Source: Rhodobacteraceae bacterium M382 (GTDB lineage Bacteria > Pseudomonadota > Alphaproteobacteria > Rhodobacterales > Rhodobacteraceae). Taken from it: a stretch of 64,000 nt of DNA. This document shows, one piece after another, positions 51,133-59,170 of this stretch. The notes beneath the pieces are model-generated. The model did no database searches, had not been told where the DNA came from, and worked only from the letters and a program-made list of their open reading frames with translations. Position numbers and translations under genes: made by a program. The stretch is from contig CP081098.1 of NCBI GenBank assembly GCA_025141015.1, positions 1,494,501-1,558,500 on the forward strand, written 5' to 3'. Within the stretch, counting starts at the first letter, position 1, and every line of letters starts with the position of its first letter.

Positions 51133-51822
51133 ATGCCCGTTGACGCCATTCTCTTTGACAAGGACGGAACCCTGTTCGATTTCGCGGCTACGTGGAACGG
51201 TTGGACAGGTCAGATGATTCGCGACCTGTCCGACGGAGACGAAGATCTGATCCAGGCCCTGGCAGATGTTGTCAGCTATGATCTGGAAACCGGCAGCATC
51301 CGTCCCGACAGCATTGTCATCGCCGCTTCGAACGCAGTGATTTCAAAGGCATTGGCCGAACCGCTGCCCGGAAAAACAGCCGAGGAAATCGCCGATTATC
51401 TGGCCCACAGTGCAGCAACTGCGCCGCTGGTGCCTGCCACGGACCTTGCACAGATGTGCAAGGCGTTGACAGATCACGGTGTGACGCTGGGTGTGATGAC
51501 CAATGACGCAGAACATTCGGCCCGCGCGCATCTGACGTCGGCGGGAATTCTGGAACAATTTGCCTTTGTCGCCGGGTATGATAGCGGGCATGGCGCAAAG
51601 CCGGACCCTGATCCCCTGCTTGCATTTTGCAAAGCCGTCGGCGTGGATCCTGCCCGCGCCGCCATGGTCGGCGACAGCGAACATGATCTTGTTGCAGGTC
51701 GCGCCGCTGGTATGCGCACCCTTGCGGTGCTGACAGGGATGGCTGGCGCGGATGAACTGAGCCCACATGCCGATGCGGTGCTGCCCGATGTGGGCCATAT
51801 CCCGGCCTGGCTGACCCAGTAA
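51133..51822 (+). CDS. HAD-family phosphatase
   Basis: A 229-residue haloacid-dehalogenase-fold hydrolase. Motif I is ILFDKDGTLFDF (residues 6-17), motif II LGVMTNDAE near 118, Lys in HGAKPDPDPL near 150 and motif III MVGDSEHDLVAGRAAG near 177. The layout is that of phosphoglycolate phosphatase-like enzymes. The longer open frame upstream includes the DUF3572 region; ATG at 51133 starts the core. Confidence 0.88.
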   Translation: MPVDAILFDKDGTLFDFAATWNGWTGQMIRDLSDGDEDLIQALADVVSYDLETGSIRPDSIVIAASNAVISKALAEPLPGKTAEEIADYLAHSAATAPLVPATDLAQMCKALTDHGVTLGVMTNDAEHSARAHLTSAGILEQFAFVAGYDSGHGAKPDPDPLLAFCKAVGVDPARAAMVGDSEHDLVAGRAAGMRTLAVLTGMAGADELSPHADAVLPDVGHIPAWLTQ

Positions 51823-51936
51823 CCCTTTTTCGATTGGCACCACTGACAGATCCCGTTGGCCCCCCGGCCAGCGGGTTTTTGCTTTTTGCGGGTGGCGTGA
51901 TCCCGTGGCGATCCTGTGCAATCTCTCTCGAATTTA

Positions 51937-51968
51937 TTTGGAAATCCAAAAACGACAAAACTTGTCGT
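51937..51968 (+). promoter_or_regulatory. tandem palindromes upstream of the MttB-family gene
   Basis: Two inverted repeats lie side by side: TTTGG-aaat-CCAAA (51937-51950) and ACGACAA-aac-TTGTCGT (51952-51968). The second has perfect 7-bp arms around a 3-base centre, a form common for MarR- or TetR-type operators. They are 70-100 bases before the gene start. The regulator is not identifiable here. Confidence 0.6.
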
Positions 51969-52037
51969 GTTTGTTTGTGCGGCTTTTGCGGGTCAACGGC
52001 ACAAATTCGACACATCATGACGCAAGGGAGACATGGC

Positions 52038-53597
52038 ATGGCAGATTCGGCGGGACGCAAACGGCGCGGTGGCGGTCGGGCAGGGGCATCGGCACGGCGC
52101 GGAACCTCGGTGATTGAACAAATGCCCTGGTCGATCCCGATCAACAGGGACAATCCGGTCGAACCCATGCCGCCCGAAGGGGTTGAAGCCATCCACGAGG
52201 GCGCCATGCGGATCCTCGAAGAGATCGGTGTGGTGTTCCTGAACCCCGAAGCGCTGGCGATCTTCAAACAGGCTGGCTGCAAGGTCGATGGTGAACTGGT
52301 CCGTTTTGATCGCGATTTCATCATGGAGATGATCGCCAAGGCCCCCAGCGAATTCACCATCACCCCGCGCAACCCGGATCGGACCATTCCCATCGGTGGC
52401 AACCACATGCTGTTTGGCAATGTCTCATCGCCGCCAAACTATTGGGACATGGAAATCGGCCGCAAGGTGCCCGGCAATCGAGAGATGTGCCAGAACCTTC
52501 TCAAACTGACCCAGTATTTCAACTGCATCCACTTTGCCGGTGGCTATCCGGTGGAACCGGTGGATATTCATGCGTCGGTGCGTCACCTGGATGTGCTGTT
52601 TGACAAGCTGACTATCACCGACAAGGCCATGCACGCCTATAGCCTGGGCAAGGAGCGGGTCGAGGACGTGATGGAGATGGTGCGTATCGCGGGTGGACTC
52701 AGCCACGAAGAATTCGACGCAAAACCGCATATGTACACCAACATCAACTCGACCTCGCCGTTGAAACACGACTACCCGATGATCGACGGGTGTCTGCGGC
52801 TGGCGCGGCGTGGCCAGGCCATCGTTGTATCGCCCTTTACCCTGGCGGGTGCCATGGCACCGGTAACCATGGCCGGAGCGGTTGCACAGTCGATTGCCGA
52901 AAGCCTCTGTGCCATTGCGCTGTTCCAATATGTGGCCCCCGGAACACCCTGTGTCATCGGCACATTCACCTCGAATGTGGACATGAAGACCGGCGCGCCC
53001 GCCTTTGGTACACCGGAATACATGCGTTCGACCCAGATGACCGGCCAGATGGCGCGGTTTTACAACCTGCCAATGCGGTCTTCCGGTGTTTGCGCGGCCA
53101 ATGTGCCGGACGGTCAGGCCATGTGGGAAACCTCGAATTCGCTCTGGGCGGCCGTGCAATCGGGCACCCATATGGTCTATCACGCGGCTGGCTGGCTCGA
53201 GGGCGGGCTGATCGCCAGCCCCGAAAAATTCATCATGGACTGCGAAATCCTGCAACAGATCCAGCGCTACAACCAGCCCGAGATCTGGCGCACTGACACC
53301 GATGACATTGCCTTTGATGCGATCCAAGAGGTCGGCAACGAAGGCCACTTCTTTGGCATTCAGCACACCCAGGACCGTTACTCCACTGCCTTTTACCAAC
53401 CCTTCCTCAGCGATTGGAAAAACTACGAAGGCTGGGAAGCCGCCGGTGCGGTATGGACCCCGGAACGGGCCCATCACATGTTCAAGGACATCATTGCCAA
53501 CTTTGAAGAGCCCCCGATGGAGGTCGCTATCCGCGATGAGCTTGCCGACTTTGTGGCGCGGCGCAAATCCGAAGGCGGTGCCCCGACCGATTTCTAA
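52038..53597 (+). CDS. MttB-superfamily (trimethylamine methyltransferase-like) protein, non-pyrrolysine
   Basis: A 519-residue TIM-barrel methyltransferase of the MttB superfamily. It has a Gly/Arg-rich N-terminus, then EAIHEGAMRILEEIGVVFLNP near 50, HFAGGYPVEPVDIHASVRHLD near 165 and a long barrel region with SPFTLAGAMAPVTMAGA near 265. No in-frame amber codon is used, so it belongs to the large pyrrolysine-lacking group, whose studied members demethylate quaternary amines (glycine betaine, carnitine, proline betaine) onto a corrinoid protein. No corrinoid-protein or MtrH-type gene is adjacent. ATG at 52038 follows AAGGGAG. Confidence 0.88.
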   Translation: MADSAGRKRRGGGRAGASARRGTSVIEQMPWSIPINRDNPVEPMPPEGVEAIHEGAMRILEEIGVVFLNPEALAIFKQAGCKVDGELVRFDRDFIMEMIAKAPSEFTITPRNPDRTIPIGGNHMLFGNVSSPPNYWDMEIGRKVPGNREMCQNLLKLTQYFNCIHFAGGYPVEPVDIHASVRHLDVLFDKLTITDKAMHAYSLGKERVEDVMEMVRIAGGLSHEEFDAKPHMYTNINSTSPLKHDYPMIDGCLRLARRGQAIVVSPFTLAGAMAPVTMAGAVAQSIAESLCAIALFQYVAPGTPCVIGTFTSNVDMKTGAPAFGTPEYMRSTQMTGQMARFYNLPMRSSGVCAANVPDGQAMWETSNSLWAAVQSGTHMVYHAAGWLEGGLIASPEKFIMDCEILQQIQRYNQPEIWRTDTDDIAFDAIQEVGNEGHFFGIQHTQDRYSTAFYQPFLSDWKNYEGWEAAGAVWTPERAHHMFKDIIANFEEPPMEVAIRDELADFVARRKSEGGAPTDF

Positions 53598-53903
53598 TCC
53601 GGCACGGCCCTGAAAAACAGCGCAGGACGCCCGCAACCGGCGTCCGCGTATCTTTATCTCTCCCCGAAAAAGCGGCTTCTTTCTGGTCGGAAATACCTCG
53701 GGGGAGCAGCCTTTGGCTGCGGGGGCAGAGCCCCCTCTTGGCTCTCATGTTTCGCTGCGTTTGTCTGGTGTCGTTTGCCGCAATGCCAGGCCCAACGGGC
53801 GGGAACGGGCGGGCGCGCGCCGATGCGGGCCTGCGCCGCGTTGCAGTTGTGATCCACGCTGGGCTAGAACAGTCAGGCCCCTGCGTCGCATCAAGGATCG
53901 CTC
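53598..53903 (+). repeat. dispersed element family 1 copy C (53675-53735), then a partial family 2-like stretch
   Basis: Copy C runs from GCTTCTTTCTGG through AATACCTCGGGGGAG, with hairpin 1 GCAGCC-ttt-GGCTGC and hairpin 2 GGGGGC-aga-GCCCCC. At 53789-53820 a GGCCCAACGGGCGGG...GGGCGGG stretch resembles the end of family 2. No gene is seen in this 306-base gap between the MttB-family and DUF4153 genes. Confidence 0.6.
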
Positions 53904-55685
53904 ATGCCCGCTTCTGTCCCTGCACCATCCTCCGCATCCTTGATGAAGGATCGCCTGTTGTTCAGCGTCTTGGGGAGCGGACTGGCGTTGGCGCTGTGGG
54001 GGTTGGGCGAGAACTGGAACCATTCGGCCTGGCCCCGGGGTGCATTTCTGGCGGCATTCACATTTGTATCGGTCTATGCGGCGGTGGTTCTTGCGCTGAT
54101 TGGCCCGGTGTCCATGGGGCGGGCGCTAATCGGTGCCGGGCTGATTGCTGTACCGGCGACGGTTCTGGTGTCCTTGGGGGGGCAACGATATGTCGATCCG
54201 ATGCAGCTGCTTGATCGGGCACCGGCCCTGACAGTCACGGTGCTTCTTGTCTATCTCGCAACCCCCTTCCTCTCGGTGATCCTGCGCAATCGCAGCGCCT
54301 GGCGGGATTACGCACTGCTGTTTGATACAGCCTGGTCCTTTAGCACGCGCTATCTGTTGGCCTGGATCCTGGTGTCGGTGTTCTGGTTGCTGGTGTTTTT
54401 GTCGGATGCGCTGATGAATCTGATCGGCATTGATCTGATTGAACGGCTCTTGGACTCTGAATGGGTGGTGTTCGGTCTCAGCGGAGGTGTTTTGGGGCTC
54501 GGGCTCGCGGTTGTGTACGAGCTGCGCCAAACCCTGTCTCCTTTTGTCGTGCTGCGGATGTTCCGCATGCTTGTGCCCTTTGTGTTGGTGATCGTCGCGC
54601 TCTTTCTCGCTGCCTTGCCGTTTCGGGGGCTTTCGCAATTGTTTGGCGCGGTGTCCTCGGCTGGAACGCTGATGTCGGTGTGCATCTCGGCAATATGTCT
54701 GATTTCGATTGCCGTGGATCGGGATGACGATGCCCGGGTGTCGTCGGCGGGGCTCAACCTTGCAACACGGGGGCTGGCAATTCTGCTGCCCGGGTTGGCG
54801 GGGCTGGCGATCTGGGCGATTGCGATCCGGGTGGCCCAATATGGATGGACGCCGGATCGCGTTTTGGCAGCGGTGTTTTCCATCGTCCTGGGGCTGTATG
54901 GGGCCGGCTATGCCGGGGCCTCACTGATCAACCGTCGCTGGACCGGACTCATTCGTGGATGGAATGTGATCATGGCCTTTGGTGTCATGACAGTATCGGC
55001 GGCGTGGCTGACGCCGGTACTGGATGCCAACCGGATCAGCACGAACAGCCAGATCACCAGGTTTTCTGCCGGTGAGTTGACGACGCAACAACTGGCCCTG
55101 TGGGCAATGCAACATGATTGGGGCACTGCCGGGCAGGCGGGTTTGGCCCGACTCGAGGCGTTGGTTGATCATCCGGAACACGCCCAATTGGTCCAAAGCA
55201 TCGAGGTCGTGCAGACGCAGCCCGACAAATATCGGTTTGAACAGACATTGATTGACCAGCGTGCACCCGAAGAACTGGCCCAACTCGTCGCTGCAATGCC
55301 TGTCCGCCCTGAAAATAGCCCCCTGAGTGTTGCGGATCTGTCCGGGTTGCCAGAGTTCCGCCGGACGCAATGGCTGACGGCCTGTACACAGATCAGGCCC
55401 GAAGGCACACCAGGCTGTGTTATGATCCGGGGACAGTTTTTGCCGGGGTCAGAAGAACAGGCGATGGTCCTGTTTGTGGATGAATTCAATCGAACCAGGG
55501 TCAACCATCTGATTGTTCGCGCGGACGGCGTCCAGGTTCAGGATGCGTATGACATGGCAACCCGTGGTTGGCCTGAACTGCCTGCAAACGCAGTGGCCGA
55601 TGCGTTGAACGGCGACTTTGACCTGCGCCCGCGCGGCGGCGTTGCCTTGCATATCGGTGGCCAGACGCTCGAGGCCATCCCCTGA
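53904..55685 (+). CDS. DUF4153 membrane protein
   Basis: A 593-residue protein with about ten hydrophobic helices over residues 15-400 and a long soluble C-terminal part (residues 410-593). The VVYELRQTLSPFVVLRMFRMLVPFVLVIVALF stretch and the RISTNSQITRFSAGELTTQQLALWAMQHDWGTAGQAGLARLEAL junction match the DUF4153 family of unknown function. It ends at a clear terminator, so it is a single transcription unit. Confidence 0.85.
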   Translation: MPASVPAPSSASLMKDRLLFSVLGSGLALALWGLGENWNHSAWPRGAFLAAFTFVSVYAAVVLALIGPVSMGRALIGAGLIAVPATVLVSLGGQRYVDPMQLLDRAPALTVTVLLVYLATPFLSVILRNRSAWRDYALLFDTAWSFSTRYLLAWILVSVFWLLVFLSDALMNLIGIDLIERLLDSEWVVFGLSGGVLGLGLAVVYELRQTLSPFVVLRMFRMLVPFVLVIVALFLAALPFRGLSQLFGAVSSAGTLMSVCISAICLISIAVDRDDDARVSSAGLNLATRGLAILLPGLAGLAIWAIAIRVAQYGWTPDRVLAAVFSIVLGLYGAGYAGASLINRRWTGLIRGWNVIMAFGVMTVSAAWLTPVLDANRISTNSQITRFSAGELTTQQLALWAMQHDWGTAGQAGLARLEALVDHPEHAQLVQSIEVVQTQPDKYRFEQTLIDQRAPEELAQLVAAMPVRPENSPLSVADLSGLPEFRRTQWLTACTQIRPEGTPGCVMIRGQFLPGSEEQAMVLFVDEFNRTRVNHLIVRADGVQVQDAYDMATRGWPELPANAVADALNGDFDLRPRGGVALHIGGQTLEAIP

Positions 55686-55690
55686 AACAG

Positions 55691-55720
55691 GGAGGTCAAA
55701 AGTACCTCCAGTTTTATTTG
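55691..55720 (+). terminator. rho-independent terminator after DUF4153 gene
   Basis: GGAGGT and ACCTCC pair over a 7-base loop (55691-55709), followed by AGTTTTATTTG. It separates the DUF4153 gene from the H-NOX-like gene. Confidence 0.8.
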
Positions 55721-55780
55721 TTGGGTTTTTCTTAAGGGTTGTCCGGTGAAATCTGGGCAACGCGACTAGAGAGGCCAGAC

Positions 55781-56368
55781 ATGCACGGTCTGATCAACAA
55801 GGCCATACAATCTTTTGTATGCAACACATATGGGCAGGAACGATGGCACACGGTGATGGACCGTGCCGGCCTGGGATTCACCGATTTTGAGGCGATGCTG
55901 ATCTATGAAGATGAGCAGTCACAAAAAGTGCTCGCTGAACTGGGGCGCGAATTGGGTCGACCGTTGGATGAAATCCTGGAGGATATGGGAACCTTTCTGG
56001 TATCCCATCCCCAGCTTGAAGCGCTGCGTCGTCTATTGCGGTTTGGAGGGGTGACTTATGTCGAATTCCTGCATTCGCTGGATGATCTGCCTGATCGCGC
56101 ACGGTTGGCAGTGTCGGATTTGCATCTTCCCGCCATGGAACTGAGGGAATATGCATCAGATCAATTCACGTTGACCTGCCACCCCGGATTGCCGGGGTTT
56201 TGCAGCGTCATGGTGGGCGTTCTGCGTGCCATGGCCGATGACTATGGTGCGTTGGCCATGCTGGACCTGAACCCATCGGGCGGGCAAACCGATGTGATTT
56301 CCATAACTTTGATTGAAACCGCGTTTGCAGAAGGCCGCAGCTTTGAACTGGGGGCCCGGGCAGGATGA
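55781..56368 (+). CDS. H-NOX-fold (haem-NO-binding-like) sensor, apparently lacking the haem ligand
   Basis: A 195-residue protein with the overall H-NOX pattern (MHGLINKAIQSFVCNTYGQERW start; FGGVTYVEFLHSLDDL near 87). By eye alignment with studied H-NOX proteins, the proximal haem histidine (as in MMMDEVHLQ) falls on Pro in SLDDLPDRA, and the propionate-binding Y-x-S-x-R falls on CHPGL. Nearby histidines (FLHSL, SDLHLPA) could still bind something. It overlaps the following GGDEF gene as ATGA, the usual H-NOX/cyclase pairing that links NO to c-di-GMP. Confidence 0.75.
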   Translation: MHGLINKAIQSFVCNTYGQERWHTVMDRAGLGFTDFEAMLIYEDEQSQKVLAELGRELGRPLDEILEDMGTFLVSHPQLEALRRLLRFGGVTYVEFLHSLDDLPDRARLAVSDLHLPAMELREYASDQFTLTCHPGLPGFCSVMVGVLRAMADDYGALAMLDLNPSGGQTDVISITLIETAFAEGRSFELGARAG

Positions 56369-57378
56369 TTTCGTCGCCGGAATTCGCCAAGATCCTTGAT
56401 TGTATCTGTCCAATGTATGTCATGCTGGACGAGACGGGCCATATGCTGCGCGTAGGGCCCACCTTGCAAAAGCTGAGACCACAAAGCCTGATGCCAGGCC
56501 AGCGGTTCCTGGAAGTGTTCGAATTGAACCGTCCCCGGTCGATTGACCGTATGGAAACCTTGATGTCCACGGCCGGGGCCAAGCTACACCTGTGTTTCAG
56601 AGATCAACCCAGAACAAGCCTGAAAGGGGTGTTGGTTCCCTTGCCAGAGGAAAAGGGAGCTTTGGTCAATCTGTCTTTTGGTATTTCGGTGCTGGACGCG
56701 GTGCGTGACTATGCGCTGACCAGCGCCGATTTTTCGGCAACGGATCTGACCATTGAACTGTTGTATCTGGTCGAGGCAAAGTCGGCGGCAATGGAAGCAT
56801 CGCGAACGTTGAACCTGCGTTTGCAGGACGCCATGATTGCGGCAGAGGAACAGGCCTTTACGGATACGCTGACCGGGTTGAAGAACCGCCGCGCCATGGA
56901 CCACATTCTGGATCGCACGATTTCCAAATCAAATTGCTTTGCCGTAATGAACCTGGATCTGGACTATTTCAAGACGGTCAATGATACGCTGGGTCATGCT
57001 GCTGGGGATCATGTGCTGGAACATGTGGCGCAGGTCATGATCGCGGAAACGCGCCAATCGGATACTGTTGCACGGGTGGGCGGTGATGAATTCGTTCTGT
57101 TGTTCGACGGTTTGCAGGACCGGGACATCCTGGACAGGATTGCAAGCCGTCTGATCAATCAACTGGAAGAGCCGATTTTCTTTAATGGTCAGGTCTGTCG
57201 GATCTCGGCCAGCATCGGCACTGCGCTGTCGGTTCCGGACCAAAAGACCGAAGCGGCCGTTCTCTTGCACCAGGCGGATGTCGCATTATACGCGGCCAAG
57301 AATGCAGGGCGGGCGCAGCATTTCTTTTATGACCCGTCGCTGGAGGAAACCGAAGAGCAGAAGACGGTGGCGAATTAG
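56365..57378 (+). CDS. diguanylate cyclase with N-terminal HNOBA-like domain
   Basis: A 337-residue protein. Residues 1-150 resemble the H-NOX-associated PAS-like domain (MISSPEFAKILDCICPMYVMLDETGHMLRVGPTLQKL), residues 150-170 form a helical linker (AKSAAMEASRTLNLRLQDAMIAAEEQA), and the GGDEF domain carries DTLTGLKNRRAMD near 165 and the intact active site ARVGGDEFVLLFDG near 240. No RxxD inhibition site precedes it. Its partner is the overlapping H-NOX-fold gene. In related organisms such a pair adjusts c-di-GMP in response to NO. Confidence 0.88.
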   Translation: MISSPEFAKILDCICPMYVMLDETGHMLRVGPTLQKLRPQSLMPGQRFLEVFELNRPRSIDRMETLMSTAGAKLHLCFRDQPRTSLKGVLVPLPEEKGALVNLSFGISVLDAVRDYALTSADFSATDLTIELLYLVEAKSAAMEASRTLNLRLQDAMIAAEEQAFTDTLTGLKNRRAMDHILDRTISKSNCFAVMNLDLDYFKTVNDTLGHAAGDHVLEHVAQVMIAETRQSDTVARVGGDEFVLLFDGLQDRDILDRIASRLINQLEEPIFFNGQVCRISASIGTALSVPDQKTEAAVLLHQADVALYAAKNAGRAQHFFYDPSLEETEEQKTVAN

Positions 57379-57618
57379 TACGCGGTGCATATGCTGCCAG
57401 AATGTCCGACCCTATGTGACACCCATGCAAAATGGAGGGAACCGAGGTTATTGGACCCGATCTCGCCTTGTGAATAGGGACAGGGGGATGATCATCTGTA
57501 TCGAAACCTTGACACAGATGATTGTATTTGGTCGGCTGAGAGCAGGTTTTTCATAAGTTTAATACCACGCCGTCGACCAGGGGCTCCCATGAGGCGGCCA
57601 ATTCATGAGGGTGGAAAA

Positions 57619-58905
57619 ATGTTTGCTCGTAAACTCTGTATGTCAGCCGTCGCGGCCAGCTTGGTTCTGGGTCCCGTGCAACGCGCACAAGCCAATGATG
57701 CGGCCGCGTTGCTGGGCGGAATGATCATCGGCGGCGCAATCGTGAACGAAGTCAACAAAAGCAAGCGCCGCAAGACCACAACCCGTCGCAAGTCTACAGT
57801 GTCCTCGGCCCAAAGGGCGCAGAACCGGCAGGTTCAGGAATCCCTGAATTACTTTGGATATAACGTAGGGGCGGTGGATGGTTCCCTGGGGCGGCGCAGC
57901 CGCGCTGGGATTTCGCGGTATCAGGCTGACATGGGGTACACATCAGACGGGTATCTGGACGACTATGAACGCGAATTTCTGATCAACAGTCACCATCGCG
58001 CGCAGGCAAGCATTCATGTCGCGCCTTATAACCAGATCCTGGCAAGCCAGGGGACGATCGGGGTTTTGCGGACATATCGCAATGAACAGCTGGGCATTGC
58101 CACACCGCAGGGTCAGTATCAGCAGCCCTATACAGCGGCATCCCAGGCGCCAGCGAGCGTGCCGGTGACCGCGCCTGCTCCAACCGCCGCGCAGCCCCAG
58201 GGTATTCTGGCCCGAAATCAGACGGCGGCGCTGCCGACATTCAATTTTACACCTACGGAACAATCCGCCGCGACGCATTGCAACCAAATCAATGTCATGA
58301 CCACGACCAATGGTGGGCTCACGTCAGCCGTCCGTATTGGCGATGCCGAATTTGCGCTGTCTGAACAATTCTGTCTGGCCCGCACGCAGGTTCAGGTTGA
58401 CGCAGCCCGGGTCGAATCCACCATTCCCAACATGACACCGGCGCAGATCGAACAGCAATGCGATGGGCTGACCCAGGTGATCCAACCGCATATGGGCGCG
58501 CTCAGCACAACTGATCCGCAACAGGTCACCCGTCAGATCGGTGTGGTTCTGCAGAATTCCGGCCATCCGATCGCACAGTTGATCTCGGGCGGTAAAGTGT
58601 GCCTGGGGGTTGGGTATCGCAATGACAATTCCGAAATGGCCCTGGCCTCGGCTCTGGTTCTGAGCGCTGGCGGCGAGCCTGCTTATGCCGAATTGGTCAG
58701 CCACCACCTGCGCGGCGGTTTCGGCACCCAAAGTTCGTCTTTGGCGGCGGCCAGCTGGATGCAGATGACGCTGGCCTCCTTGGATGCAGGTGCTGCGCCG
58801 TTCACCGGTCAAACACCTGATCGCATTGCCGTTCTGCGGGCTGCGCTCTCGGGAGGTGGACAGGCCGCGACCACGATCCCGGTGTTTTCATCCTCTAACA
58901 ACTGA
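57619..58905 (+). CDS. secreted peptidoglycan-binding-domain protein
   Basis: A 428-residue protein with a signal peptide (residues 1-25, ending AQA-ND). A glycine-rich hydrophobic stretch (LLGGMIIGGAIVNEV) and a basic patch (KSKRRKTTTRRKS) follow, then a PG_binding_1 repeat near residues 75-115 (NRQVQESLNYFGYNVGAVDGSLGRRSRAGISRYQ). A Pro/Gln/Ala-rich linker precedes a C-terminal domain of unknown type with several cysteines (THCNQIN, EQFCLA, QQCDGL, KVCLG). ATG at 57619 has GAGGGTGG upstream. It probably acts at the cell wall. Confidence 0.82.
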   Translation: MFARKLCMSAVAASLVLGPVQRAQANDAAALLGGMIIGGAIVNEVNKSKRRKTTTRRKSTVSSAQRAQNRQVQESLNYFGYNVGAVDGSLGRRSRAGISRYQADMGYTSDGYLDDYEREFLINSHHRAQASIHVAPYNQILASQGTIGVLRTYRNEQLGIATPQGQYQQPYTAASQAPASVPVTAPAPTAAQPQGILARNQTAALPTFNFTPTEQSAATHCNQINVMTTTNGGLTSAVRIGDAEFALSEQFCLARTQVQVDAARVESTIPNMTPAQIEQQCDGLTQVIQPHMGALSTTDPQQVTRQIGVVLQNSGHPIAQLISGGKVCLGVGYRNDNSEMALASALVLSAGGEPAYAELVSHHLRGGFGTQSSSLAAASWMQMTLASLDAGAAPFTGQTPDRIAVLRAALSGGGQAATTIPVFSSSNN

Positions 58906-58929
58906 TCGGGCTTGGGCCTGATTTTGCAA

Positions 58930-58966
58930 CTGCGCGCTGCCCTTGGTTGGGGCAGCGCGTTTTTTA
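58930..58966 (+). terminator. rho-independent terminator after the peptidoglycan-binding gene
   Basis: CGCGCTGCCC and GGGGCAGCGCG pair around a short loop and are followed by a run of six Ts (58932-58965). Between here and the hyuA start (59171) there is no gene; an inverted repeat GGTTG-tggat-CAACC at 59020-59034 is a possible operator. Confidence 0.85.
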
Positions 58967-59170
58967 TGGCCCCGGATTTTTGTTGCCATGACCCCGTTTT
59001 TTTTGGTTGCGAGACTGTCGGTTGTGGATCAACCATTGTGATATGAAAACTGTGCCATCTCTGCTGCGCCGTGCGACCGGCTGTGATCTGGTGACCTGAA
59101 CGGTCGCTTGGGGTGTGTGACACCCGCTCACGCTGTTTGTCCTTTGTTTTCAATTCTCGGAACCTGCAAC

